Source: Oscillospiraceae bacterium
Lineage (GTDB): Bacteria; Bacillota; Clostridia; Oscillospirales; Oscillospiraceae
Assembly: GCA_902795345.1 (NCBI GenBank)
Contig: CADBKO010000001.1
Location: forward strand, 1 to 64,000
Length of the DNA: 64,000 nt
Direction of reading: 5' to 3'
How positions within the stretch are numbered: the stretch's first letter is position 1; each line of letters starts with the position of its first letter. Of this stretch, positions 24,742 through 34,638 are shown in pieces. Below the pieces are notes generated by a model that ran no database searches, was not told where the DNA came from, and saw only the letters and a list, made by a program, of their open reading frames with translations. The position numbers and the translations under genes are program-made.

Positions 24742-27700
24742 ATGAAAAAACATTGGAATCGTAAAGGCTTTTCCATGGCGGAGGTGCTGGTCGTCATAGC
24801 GATCATCGTCATCTTGGCCGGCGTCGGTTTCATCGCGCTGATGTCCCATATGCGCAATATGGAGAAGCTGGAGCTGGACGGCCAGGCAAAGGAAATCTTT
24901 GTGGCGGCGCAGAACCATCTGGCCATGGCAGACAGCCAGGGTTATTTGGGAAAAACCGGCTTCGGGACAGAAGAGGATGCAGCTGCCAAGAATGATGTTT
25001 ATTATTATGTTGTCGGCATCGGTGAAGGAAATACGAGCCTTGCCAGCGAGAATGACATTCTTGGCCTGATGCTGCCTTTTGCCTCCGTGGATGAATCTGC
25101 GCGTACAAGCGGCAGCTATATCATCCGCTACCAGAAATCCACAGCGACAGTCATGGATGTGTTTTATGCCAAAACGACTGGGCGCTACCGTCTTGAGTCC
25201 GGCCTTTCGACGACCGACTATACGGGCACATTGAAGGACTATATCTCCGACAATACTAAGGTCGATCTCAAAAACTATGGCGACACTAAGGCCGTCATCG
25301 GCTACTATGGCGGTGTGGAAGCGGCGAGCCTGAAAAAGGGCGATCCGCTGAATGCCCCCGGTATCCAGATTATCAATGCTGATAAGCTGCAGGTTATTGT
25401 GACAGAGAACAACAGTGAGGAAGTAACCAATACAGCTGGATATCAACTGAAACTAGTGGTAACCGGCGTCACCAGCGGGGCTACGAAGAGTTATTCCCTC
25501 TCCGGATCCGGCCCCATTACGCTGGACGATGTGACGCCTGCTAATCCTGGTTTTTATACTCTTGCTTCTGAAGGCTTTACGCCCGGTGAGGATATACGAG
25601 TCAAGGCGATCGCTTCCAATAATCAGGTTCTTACCAATATTGCGGAAAGCGCGGAACTGAAGGATAACAGCCTCTTTGCGTCCGTTTCCGGAAATACCGC
25701 CCAGATCGGCTATTTCCGGCATTTCCTGAATCTGGATAAGGCGACCTCTCGGCTTGGTGTTGCCATAAAAACCGCAGAGCAAACTGCCGACCTCAGTTGG
25801 GCTGATTTCAAAAATCATACAGGTTTTGAAGACAGCTGCTGGCCGGTCAAGATCGACAGCAGTCATGAACTGACCCTGTATGACGGGAAGAATAAAAAGA
25901 TCAGTCAAGTTGAGATTAAGGGGTATACCGGTGATGCCGGGCTTTTCTCGACTCTCAATAACTGTGATGTCAAGAATCTGACCTTGGAAGATTTTAATAT
26001 CGAGACCAGCTCGGGCAATGCTGGCGCCCTGGCAGGCACCGTCATCGGGGGCAAGATTGAAAGTGTGTTGGTGCACAATACGATTTTGGGCGGCGGTGTA
26101 TCCTCCACCGCCACTGCGGGCGGCGACAAGGAACTGAAAATTGAGGGAACCGGGGCTGTCGGCGGTCTCGTGGGCAGCATAAGCGGAACCAATGTGACGG
26201 TAGAGACCAGCGCTGCGGCGGTCTATGTCCATTCCAGCGCCGGCGCAGCGGGCGGCTTGATCGGCGCACTGGCAAACGGCAGCAGCGTCACCATTGACAG
26301 CAGCTATGCCGGGGGACACACGGAAAACGCCAGGTATGCAGCGTTGGTTAAAGAGACGGGAGTTACCTACCTCACCGACATCAATGTCCTGTCCGATACG
26401 AGCCATGCGGGCGGCCTGGTAGGCGACGCCGGCAGCGCGGCGCTGACCCTTCAATATAGCTATTCCACCGCATCTGCCGCAACGAAGGCGACGGCAGCGA
26501 CGGTGGGCGTCGGCGGCCTGGTCGGCAACGCTTCCACCAGCTTGACGGCTACGTGCTGCTACGCTGCGGGTCTGGTGGACGGCAATACGAGCGGGAGCAA
26601 CAAGCCCTCCATCAGTCCTTTGATCGGCATCGGCAGCTTCGCGGAGAGCGGCTGTTCCAACGTTCAGTACATGTCCAGTGTTTCCCCCCTGGCCACGGAA
26701 CCTTCCGGCTATTCCTTTGTCAGCGCCGTTTCCGCCGGGACTACCGGCGAGATGATGGTCCCTGCCGATCAGAGCAATGCTGTGCCATACGACCGGACTC
26801 TAGCGTTGGAATACAAGGGTAAATACACATTTGCCACCGTCAAACAGCTTGGCGGTAAGGATGTAGTCGGCATCACCGACACCCATTACGGCGACTGGCA
26901 GCTTCCTACAATGGAAATTCTGCATTATACTCTGAATAACGAGGATCAGCTTTATTCCGATATTATTCTTGGCACTTCTTCCGAAGTCACCATTGCAGTC
27001 TATGGTGAAAACAGCGGTCACGGCAGAGTTTATCATCTGACGTTGAACGATACACATACAGACGTGACTGCGCAGGTGGCCTATCCTCTGGATGGGGAAG
27101 TTTTCAATTATGCCGATACAGCAAAGATGACGCTGAGCCTCCCGTATACCGTGAACACCGAGTATAACGAGGACAACACGGTGAAGTCGAACACTCTCCG
27201 CGTTTATCTCGACGACATTACCACAAACAACGGTCATTTTGCACAGCTCTTTGCCGGAAACAGCAATTCGGCATATAACCTCAAGCCCGGTGAAAACATC
27301 ACCCTTCTTGTGGCAGGCGGCATGTGCTCCTGGTCGGAGTTACAGAGCCTGCTGACGAAGACCTATCCGGATGATATGGCCGACTCGGGCAAGATTATCG
27401 CTCTGTCTGACAACAGCCTTTTTGCCAAGAATACTGCTATTGCCGAAAAGGAAGATGAGACGAACGGCAAATCCTATGCGGATAGCAGTGAGTATAAGAG
27501 TCTCCTGGCCAAAATGGCAAACGGGAAAGACCCGGAGGACACGAATTATATGTCCGCGGAAATCAAGCTGTTCCGCCATCTTCAAAACCTGGACAACAGC
27601 ACCTCCGACGTTTCCGGCGTGACCGGCGCGACCCTGCTGTTCGAGAGAAAGATCACGGTCGACGGGGTCCAGAAGACAGAAAAATGTCTGAAATGGAGCG

Positions 27701-30700
27701 ATGTCAGCAGCAAATATCCCCGGGTCTATAACGTTGGCGGCACACAGTATATCTCCGGCGGCCTCGTGAGCATCTATAATACCGCACTGAAGCAGGTTAA
27801 CGGCAATCTGTGCACCATTGAAGGACTGCCGATCAAAGCCGCGCCCAATAACTACGGCGGTGAAGGGATCGGCAATGTGGGATTCTTCCGCAGCGTCGCT
27901 CCTTCCCAGGAGCTGACTATCAAGCAGCTTCATTTCAAGAACGCCGAGCCTGAAAAAGCCACAAACGGCCATGCAGCCATCTTTGTTGCCTACAATCAGG
28001 GCGACCTGACCTTGACCAATGTACTTGCCGAAGCGCCGACGGGGGTGAAATATGTCGTCGAAGCCGGCGCAGGCGCAGCGGGCGGCCTGGTGGGCTGCAG
28101 CCAGGGTGATTTGAAGATCACCCAGAGCGCTGCTTCCATGCTGGTGACGGCCACCGATTCCGCAGGTGGCCTGGTTGGTGAGCAGCTCTGCATCACCAAG
28201 ACGGACGGCGAAGAGACCCTAATCGAGGAAACGTCGCTGCAAATCGAAAGCAGTTATGTGGGCGGCCACACCTACAACGGCATGTATTATCCCACCGTGG
28301 ACGACAACATGGATGCTGAGTCCAACGGGGTGAACGGCGACAAGCGCTGGAATATCATTTCAACCGGCGGTGCGGCGGGCGGCCTTATAGGAAAAACCGG
28401 TGCCTCCACAAAATCGGAGATTGGCACGAGTTTCAATACGGCCACCGTTTACGGCAGTAATGTTGCCGGCGGCATTATCGGCGAGGCGCTGGGCGTATTC
28501 GATAGTGAAACCAGCAGCGCCGCGGAAAGCCTGAATCTGGTCTATTCCATCGCGCCTGTTTACCAGGTCGAAACCCTGGAATATACCAGCACGGGATTCG
28601 CTGCGAAGGAGGAGGGCTCCGGCGGCGGCATCTTTGGTTCAGTTAACGGTCTGGTCGATTTCACGGGCAGCCAGGTCTTCTTCCTCCCGGATACCTTCTC
28701 CCATCCCATCGGTCATACGATCGGCGATGCCGAAGAAGAGAATGCCGTCCTATACAGCAGCTTGTCCCCTATCGGCGCTTTCAGCGGAGGTAGCTCACTG
28801 AACGACGAAAATCTGAAAGCAGTATTCCAGCGGATCCAGCTGGCCTCCTATTACCGGCGGACCACCGGCAACGACATTATCGGCACCAAAAGCACCACCC
28901 AGCTGGAGCAGGAGACCACCGTCTTTGACAACAGCCTGATGGGTGAATATTATCCCTTTGCCATCTGGACGACCTTCAACTTCGACGGCTCCGAAGCCCG
29001 CCACTTTTATGGCGACTGGCAGCCGGTGGAGAGCAGGAACACGATCCAGCTGCATGTGCATCTCGTCTACGTGAAGCCTGCGAGCGCCGACGGAAGCTCT
29101 GCGCGAGTTGTATCCGTCGAGGAACAGAAGCAGTCCATTCAGATCCCCTATGACGCGGAAAACGCGCCTGCCGCCATTCTGCTTCCTTATCTGCCGGAGT
29201 ATTTTGGCTTTGATTACGGCAACTGGCAGAAGTATTACGGCGATTATTCTGCTGGTTATAAAACCTGCGTGACTGACACAACTGCATCGCTGCCTGACAC
29301 CAGCTCTTATGTGGCTGGGGACACCTTTATCGTAAACACAGGCAGCGTGAATCTGAGCGCCACAGATTTCAATACCCTGTACAGCAATAGGTATACCGGA
29401 ACAGACGGAAAAGAGCATGTCCATCTCACTCTGGTTTCCAATTACAAGGAAAAGGACTATAAGGTCTATAAGCTGCAGCTGTTCGACCATGATCCTCCCA
29501 GCGGCGATTATTCCGAATATGGCGGCTATAAGGTTCTGGAGCTGACAGACGACAAGAAGGCCGACGACGGGAAATGGTATTTCAATAGCCTGGTGGATGT
29601 GAAGGATTTCGATCTGATCAATAAGAAGATCGATGGCAAGTATTACCGGGTCTCCGGCTGGTATCTGGGCAGCGGCGGAGACGAGAAGCGCGTTGTCAAG
29701 TTCGTCTATCAGGACACGGACTTGGATACCGCCAAAGAAAACTATGAGTACGTGCCCCAGTGGGATAATGCGCATTTCGAGGTCACGGGAAATGTCGACC
29801 TCTATGCGAAGTATGAGGAAGTCGTCACGTGCAGCCTTACCATCCGGTTTGTTGACGGCAACAATAACGAGATTTCCGGCCTCAAGTCCTATTCCATCCC
29901 CTTTGAGGCGGAGCAGGGCTTCCATCAGACGCTGACCCTCCCCGGCGACCCGGCGGATACCCGCGAGGATAAGCTGTGGCCCGATCTGTCCGAGGATTGG
30001 TCGGTCACGCCCACCACCTATGCCGGAAAAACCACAAGCGGCTTCTTTACCCGCAATACTTATAATGAGACTAACCTCTTCCAGACGAACGACCTGCAGC
30101 TGCAGGTGAATATCCCCCCCGTCAGCAGAGAGACATCCCTCACCGACGCGGAGAAGAAAATCGTCTATACCGTCGTTTACCGGGGCGCCGAGGAAGCAGT
30201 CAAGAAAGGATTCGCCGTCGTCTATGAGCTGATGCATACCAAATATGAAAATGGCACGCTGAAGTACAGCGATAGTGATAGCGACAGCTACGTCTACGAC
30301 TTCCATTTGGGCAAAAATGGCAGCACAGATCTGCCCGATTACCTCTTCGGCCTTACGAACGAGGGAGAATACCCGAATACCGAACTGATGGACGAAAACG
30401 GCAAGACCCTGGAAGCGAAGCTGGGCGAATACCTGACCGACACGCTCCAGAGCGAAGGCTTCGAACCGGTCATTACCTTCGTGCCGATCGACCCGAAAAA
30501 TGCGAGCAGCGTCCCCGAGAAATACCGGGACAAGTATGCGGCAACGGTCACCAAGGACGGCAAATTCGTAACCACTACGTCCAACGATGATCTGGACGTG
30601 ACCTATCTGGTGGTGGTCCAGGGATACCGGAAAAAATTCCCCATCGTTTATGACACGCGGGGCGGCAACATCATCAAGGCTGCGACGGAAGCGGATAAGA

Positions 30701-33700
30701 AGTATTTCAATGTGGAATACGGCGCGTCCATCGGCTTCATGGTGAACACGGCGGCCGAAGGTGCGGCTTCGACGATCCCCACTGTGCTGCAGCCCGTATA
30801 TCCGAAAGCCAGCGGGAGCAATGTACCCATCTATAATTTCGATTACTGGTATCAGACCGTGAAGGAAAACGGCAAGGATGTGGATAAGCGCATCCTTGCG
30901 ACGGACACTATGCCGGCGCATAACCTCACCGTTTATGCCCACAGGACCGGCAATGAAGTCCCGTATACGGTTGCTTTCTGGCATGAGAATGCGGACGACG
31001 AAGGTTCTTCCTATGTGACCTATATCAAAATCGATCCGTCCAAATCTCCATACAACACCTCGAATAATCCCTATGTGAGAAAAGCGGGCGACACGATCTC
31101 CGCTGCGGAGTTCATGGCGCTTTATGGGAACACCCATTATTCCGGCTGGTCCAATGACTTTGAGTACAACCCGGCCGTCAGCGAGCGCCTGTCGAACCTG
31201 AAGAATACCGGGGATGCCGCGAAGGAAGAGGTGGAAGTGCGAGCTGACGGGAATACCGTTCTGAATATCGTCATGGCCCGAAAAGAGCGGCATATCGCCT
31301 TCTATCTGCGGGGGAATTGGACGCCTGAGACGGGTACGATCAACAACAATACGGAATACTATGCGCCATATGGGCAGGATTTCGTGAAGCTGGAAGAACG
31401 GGAGACGCTTAATCCTGCCGTCTGGTATCCGGAATACGAGTATACCAAGAAGACAAGTGTCCAGGATGGGGTACAGTACTTCGGCATGATCGGCAGCGGC
31501 GAATATGTGCCTATTGTTAAAGTCGAATCGTATGATTACACTAGATATAAGTATGATTCTGACGATTACGATCCTGATGCTTATTATTGCACCGCACGTG
31601 GGTATCAGATAATATTTAATACTAACAACAATAATTGGGTTTATTATCAAAATGGTCACGATTCGGGTTATAAGAAAAATGATTATGTATATAAGAGAAC
31701 GACGAACGTTTCCTGGAAGTATCTGACGCCAACGACACCCAGCGATGGAGATGACTATTACATCGAAAATGATAGCGGTGGATATGAAGAGCACACTCTT
31801 TATAGATCTGGCGGAAAATGGTATTATTATGATTATAATATTTATAATTATGTTGAGTATTCTGGCGCTGCTTATACTACGGCAAATTACAATGTCGGCA
31901 ACGGCTTCTTCACCCGCGAGGACGGCTCAAAAGAATGGAAAGGCGGTCGTCTGAAACGCTCCGGCAGCTTCCCGAATTATAGCTATAACACCACCGGAAC
32001 CGGCGACGACTACGGAGAGGACGCTTACGGCGGACACGTGAAGCTCAACCAGGTCAGCTACCGCTGGAAGTATACCGTCACGAAAAACGGCCAGTCGGAG
32101 ACGAAGTATTACACCGGAACTCCCTACAAATGGGTAGGCAATAATAATGCTGCTTGGACCGTTTTCCACTATTGGACGGGAAAAATAAACTCCACCTTTG
32201 ACAGCAACGGTTACAGTTGGAGCTCGATCCAAAGAATCAATGGTTCGGATTATGCCTGGAATGAAAGCGAGTATCTGAATGGACAGGGGCAGACTTACCT
32301 TGAAGCATTCACGATAGATGATGAAACTTATAAATTGTATGGAGCTTCGACCAACTATAACCGATATGTTTACCATTATAAGCAAGGTCTGAATAACAGC
32401 TATCCCAATGAACCAATTAAGGTTGGGATGACTGATAATGGTCGGGGTATCAATTTTAGCTTCAGTGATAAGTTCGATCAGTTCCAAGTTGACTCGTATA
32501 CTCGCTCTAACAACGAAAACTCTGGATATAGTTCCAGCGGCGGTACACATATTGACAGAAGAGAGGATTACAATGGCAATGTGACGTTCAATCCTCCTTC
32601 TGCGACAGTGGACTCGAATCACCAGTATCTTCGTATCTATCATAAGCGCAATTCTTATAAGCTGGTGTTCATGAACGGAGCCGACGATGCGCATCCCGTA
32701 GAAAAAACGTTGAAATATGATGCGCCCTTCAGCAGCTTCACCGATCTTCCCAATAATCCAACCACCTGCCCGGTAGCCGGAGACGGTTATAAATTCCGCG
32801 GCTGGAGCCTGGATCCTACCATGCAGGAGGGCAGCGCCGTCATTTGGGACAACCAAAAGGTATTCAACGCAGCGGGTGCTCCCGTGACGACAATGCCCGC
32901 CGGCGCTAAGGCCGGGAGTACCGCCCTGGTGCTCTACGCCAAGTGGACCCGCGACGCCCATGACGTGACCTTCGACGCCACGACAGTGGAATCCTGGGCC
33001 GCCGGAAAAGCGCCGGAGCTGGAATTCACCGCTGAAAAAGGCAAAGCCATCGCCTACGGTACGACCCTGCCCATCACGGACGTCAGCGCTTACGTGCCGG
33101 AGCGCGAAGGCTATACCTTCGAAGGTTGGGTGTACACGGATACGAATGGTCAGGAAGTTGACTTCATGCTTCTGACGCCCATCACGGAGACGCTGGCCCT
33201 CAGGCCCAAATGGACCGCAAAGCAAAGCGTGACGGTCTGGGTAAAGCACGTCACGGAAGCGACGGAGGACGAGGCAGAAACGCTGCTTGACTGGGAGCCT
33301 GTTGACGTCTATGTGGGTGACTTCCATAAGTTCAACGGCAGCAACGACTTCAGCGGCTGGATCGCGAATCCCCGCTCCGTCAAGGTGCTCATCGACAGTG
33401 CATGGCTGAATAGCAGCAGCAATATTTACAGCGATGCCGACGACACCGAGCATAACGGGAAGCCCTTCGTCAAGATGACCTATATGAAAGAAAAGTCCCA
33501 GATGGAATACAAGGTCAAGTATTATCTCTCCCTCAAGACGATGGCCGGAGTGGAAACATTCATCGAGATCCCCAGCCTGGAGCGGGAGGAAAAACCGGCT
33601 ACGAAGTTTGCGGTGGAACAGTTCTATGAGCTGCCTGAGGGACTGAAAGGCTACACGGTGACAGAAATCGGCGTCTATGAAGGCAATACGCTGAAGACTT

Positions 33701-34455
33701 CCACCAACGACCCGGTGGTCTTTATCCAGAAGAGCGCGGCAGACAATATCGAGATCCGGGTAAAGGTCGCCGTCGCCGGCAACTTCCTAAGCGCCCAGAG
33801 TAAGCACATATCCTATAATAGGAATACCCGTAATATAACGGATGAAGACGTGCTGCCCGGACTGCCCGAGCTCCTGCCCAAGCCGCCCGTAATTTCCGGC
33901 GTCACGACGAGGACGGAGTATACCTACAATGACAGCACAACGGCGCCCTCCAAGGCGGGCGTATACGACGTTCGGATCCGGCAGATCATCAACATTGGCG
34001 GCACGGATTACGTCTTCTGGGATTCCAGGGATCAGAACCCCGGTCTGGTGGCACTCTATATCGATCGCCGCGAGATCATCCTGAAGTCTCAGACCGTTGA
34101 CAATGCATTCCGGGATACCCAGACAAACCGGGAATATGTCGCCACGTGGAATGAAACGCATGAGGAACTGAAACTGATCATAGATGAGGACGGCGTCGTC
34201 GAGACCTCGACCATCGACACGAGCGAAACCACAGAATGGAATACGCTCAAGGATTGGGTGGAAGTTTTCTTCACCGTCGAAGCATTCCGCAGCAACTATT
34301 CCAGCGGCGTCAACGATTATTCGCCGAATACCTTTGAGTACTTCCTGAAGGACGGCGTGGATGAAGACAGCGTCAACGTCTACAAGGTCACCGGCAAGCT
34401 GTACCTCTGGAAGGATCAGGCGTCTTACGAAAAGTACAATCCTCCGGCGGGCTGA
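24742..34455 (+). CDS. Giant pilin-like surface protein with GLUG and InlB-type repeats
   Basis: The 3237-residue protein starts with a prepilin signal, RKGFSMAEVLVVIAIIVIL, so it should be handled by prepilin peptidase rather than anchored by sortase; no LPXTG or membrane anchor is seen at the C-terminus. Two copies of a long module follow (NSLFA ... FRHFLNLDK / FRHLQNLDN, then GLUG-type repeats with AGGLVG/GGLIG, ending YGDWQLP / YGDWQPV) within residues 280-1430. The rest contains InlB B-repeat-like units ending in YAHRT, YAKWT and PKWT, and a Tyr-rich, more AT-rich stretch near 31.5-32.6 kb. ATG 24742 with AGGTGGG is preferred over GTG 24730. It is probably an adhesin displayed on a pilus tip; the ligand is unknown. 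Confidence 0.85.
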   Translation: MKKHWNRKGFSMAEVLVVIAIIVILAGVGFIALMSHMRNMEKLELDGQAKEIFVAAQNHLAMADSQGYLGKTGFGTEEDAAAKNDVYYYVVGIGEGNTSLASENDILGLMLPFASVDESARTSGSYIIRYQKSTATVMDVFYAKTTGRYRLESGLSTTDYTGTLKDYISDNTKVDLKNYGDTKAVIGYYGGVEAASLKKGDPLNAPGIQIINADKLQVIVTENNSEEVTNTAGYQLKLVVTGVTSGATKSYSLSGSGPITLDDVTPANPGFYTLASEGFTPGEDIRVKAIASNNQVLTNIAESAELKDNSLFASVSGNTAQIGYFRHFLNLDKATSRLGVAIKTAEQTADLSWADFKNHTGFEDSCWPVKIDSSHELTLYDGKNKKISQVEIKGYTGDAGLFSTLNNCDVKNLTLEDFNIETSSGNAGALAGTVIGGKIESVLVHNTILGGGVSSTATAGGDKELKIEGTGAVGGLVGSISGTNVTVETSAAAVYVHSSAGAAGGLIGALANGSSVTIDSSYAGGHTENARYAALVKETGVTYLTDINVLSDTSHAGGLVGDAGSAALTLQYSYSTASAATKATAATVGVGGLVGNASTSLTATCCYAAGLVDGNTSGSNKPSISPLIGIGSFAESGCSNVQYMSSVSPLATEPSGYSFVSAVSAGTTGEMMVPADQSNAVPYDRTLALEYKGKYTFATVKQLGGKDVVGITDTHYGDWQLPTMEILHYTLNNEDQLYSDIILGTSSEVTIAVYGENSGHGRVYHLTLNDTHTDVTAQVAYPLDGEVFNYADTAKMTLSLPYTVNTEYNEDNTVKSNTLRVYLDDITTNNGHFAQLFAGNSNSAYNLKPGENITLLVAGGMCSWSELQSLLTKTYPDDMADSGKIIALSDNSLFAKNTAIAEKEDETNGKSYADSSEYKSLLAKMANGKDPEDTNYMSAEIKLFRHLQNLDNSTSDVSGVTGATLLFERKITVDGVQKTEKCLKWSDVSSKYPRVYNVGGTQYISGGLVSIYNTALKQVNGNLCTIEGLPIKAAPNNYGGEGIGNVGFFRSVAPSQELTIKQLHFKNAEPEKATNGHAAIFVAYNQGDLTLTNVLAEAPTGVKYVVEAGAGAAGGLVGCSQGDLKITQSAASMLVTATDSAGGLVGEQLCITKTDGEETLIEETSLQIESSYVGGHTYNGMYYPTVDDNMDAESNGVNGDKRWNIISTGGAAGGLIGKTGASTKSEIGTSFNTATVYGSNVAGGIIGEALGVFDSETSSAAESLNLVYSIAPVYQVETLEYTSTGFAAKEEGSGGGIFGSVNGLVDFTGSQVFFLPDTFSHPIGHTIGDAEEENAVLYSSLSPIGAFSGGSSLNDENLKAVFQRIQLASYYRRTTGNDIIGTKSTTQLEQETTVFDNSLMGEYYPFAIWTTFNFDGSEARHFYGDWQPVESRNTIQLHVHLVYVKPASADGSSARVVSVEEQKQSIQIPYDAENAPAAILLPYLPEYFGFDYGNWQKYYGDYSAGYKTCVTDTTASLPDTSSYVAGDTFIVNTGSVNLSATDFNTLYSNRYTGTDGKEHVHLTLVSNYKEKDYKVYKLQLFDHDPPSGDYSEYGGYKVLELTDDKKADDGKWYFNSLVDVKDFDLINKKIDGKYYRVSGWYLGSGGDEKRVVKFVYQDTDLDTAKENYEYVPQWDNAHFEVTGNVDLYAKYEEVVTCSLTIRFVDGNNNEISGLKSYSIPFEAEQGFHQTLTLPGDPADTREDKLWPDLSEDWSVTPTTYAGKTTSGFFTRNTYNETNLFQTNDLQLQVNIPPVSRETSLTDAEKKIVYTVVYRGAEEAVKKGFAVVYELMHTKYENGTLKYSDSDSDSYVYDFHLGKNGSTDLPDYLFGLTNEGEYPNTELMDENGKTLEAKLGEYLTDTLQSEGFEPVITFVPIDPKNASSVPEKYRDKYAATVTKDGKFVTTTSNDDLDVTYLVVVQGYRKKFPIVYDTRGGNIIKAATEADKKYFNVEYGASIGFMVNTAAEGAASTIPTVLQPVYPKASGSNVPIYNFDYWYQTVKENGKDVDKRILATDTMPAHNLTVYAHRTGNEVPYTVAFWHENADDEGSSYVTYIKIDPSKSPYNTSNNPYVRKAGDTISAAEFMALYGNTHYSGWSNDFEYNPAVSERLSNLKNTGDAAKEEVEVRADGNTVLNIVMARKERHIAFYLRGNWTPETGTINNNTEYYAPYGQDFVKLEERETLNPAVWYPEYEYTKKTSVQDGVQYFGMIGSGEYVPIVKVESYDYTRYKYDSDDYDPDAYYCTARGYQIIFNTNNNNWVYYQNGHDSGYKKNDYVYKRTTNVSWKYLTPTTPSDGDDYYIENDSGGYEEHTLYRSGGKWYYYDYNIYNYVEYSGAAYTTANYNVGNGFFTREDGSKEWKGGRLKRSGSFPNYSYNTTGTGDDYGEDAYGGHVKLNQVSYRWKYTVTKNGQSETKYYTGTPYKWVGNNNAAWTVFHYWTGKINSTFDSNGYSWSSIQRINGSDYAWNESEYLNGQGQTYLEAFTIDDETYKLYGASTNYNRYVYHYKQGLNNSYPNEPIKVGMTDNGRGINFSFSDKFDQFQVDSYTRSNNENSGYSSSGGTHIDRREDYNGNVTFNPPSATVDSNHQYLRIYHKRNSYKLVFMNGADDAHPVEKTLKYDAPFSSFTDLPNNPTTCPVAGDGYKFRGWSLDPTMQEGSAVIWDNQKVFNAAGAPVTTMPAGAKAGSTALVLYAKWTRDAHDVTFDATTVESWAAGKAPELEFTAEKGKAIAYGTTLPITDVSAYVPEREGYTFEGWVYTDTNGQEVDFMLLTPITETLALRPKWTAKQSVTVWVKHVTEATEDEAETLLDWEPVDVYVGDFHKFNGSNDFSGWIANPRSVKVLIDSAWLNSSSNIYSDADDTEHNGKPFVKMTYMKEKSQMEYKVKYYLSLKTMAGVETFIEIPSLEREEKPATKFAVEQFYELPEGLKGYTVTEIGVYEGNTLKTSTNDPVVFIQKSAADNIEIRVKVAVAGNFLSAQSKHISYNRNTRNITDEDVLPGLPELLPKPPVISGVTTRTEYTYNDSTTAPSKAGVYDVRIRQIINIGGTDYVFWDSRDQNPGLVALYIDRREIILKSQTVDNAFRDTQTNREYVATWNETHEELKLIIDEDGVVETSTIDTSETTEWNTLKDWVEVFFTVEAFRSNYSSGVNDYSPNTFEYFLKDGVDEDSVNVYKVTGKLYLWKDQASYEKYNPPAG

Positions 34456-34483
34456 GTTAAAAAGAGCGAAAGAACAGAATGAA

Positions 34484-34518
34484 CCGGCGGGAGCGCTTTT
34501 GCGCTCCCGCCGGTTTTT
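34484..34518 (+). terminator. Rho-independent terminator of the pilin operon
   Basis: CCGGCGGGAGCGC (34484-34496) and GCGCTCCCGCCGG (34501-34513) form a perfect 13-bp stem with a TTTT loop, followed by TTTTT. Confidence 0.9.
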
Positions 34519-34611
34519 GCACCATAAAACGATAGGAAGTCAGCAACAAACGAAGAAAGACAAACAGAGGAAGTTGGTAGTCTCAGGATAATCGCACTAT
34601 TTATTGTACTT

Positions 34612-34629
34612 AGCACCCTGCCGGGTGCT
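34612..34629 (-). terminator. Short stem-loop after purB
   Basis: AGCACCC (34612-34618) and GGGTGCT (34623-34629) form a 7-bp stem with a 4-base loop, located just after the purB stop on the minus strand. There is no clear T-run, so it is a weak terminator candidate. Confidence 0.4.
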
Positions 34630-34638
34630 GGCACTGCC

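Noticed and set aside
28795-31794. 999-codon minus-strand open frame antisense to the giant pilin-like gene
   Set aside because: The composition is isoleucine/arginine-rich without domains; the plus frame has a prepilin signal and repeats.
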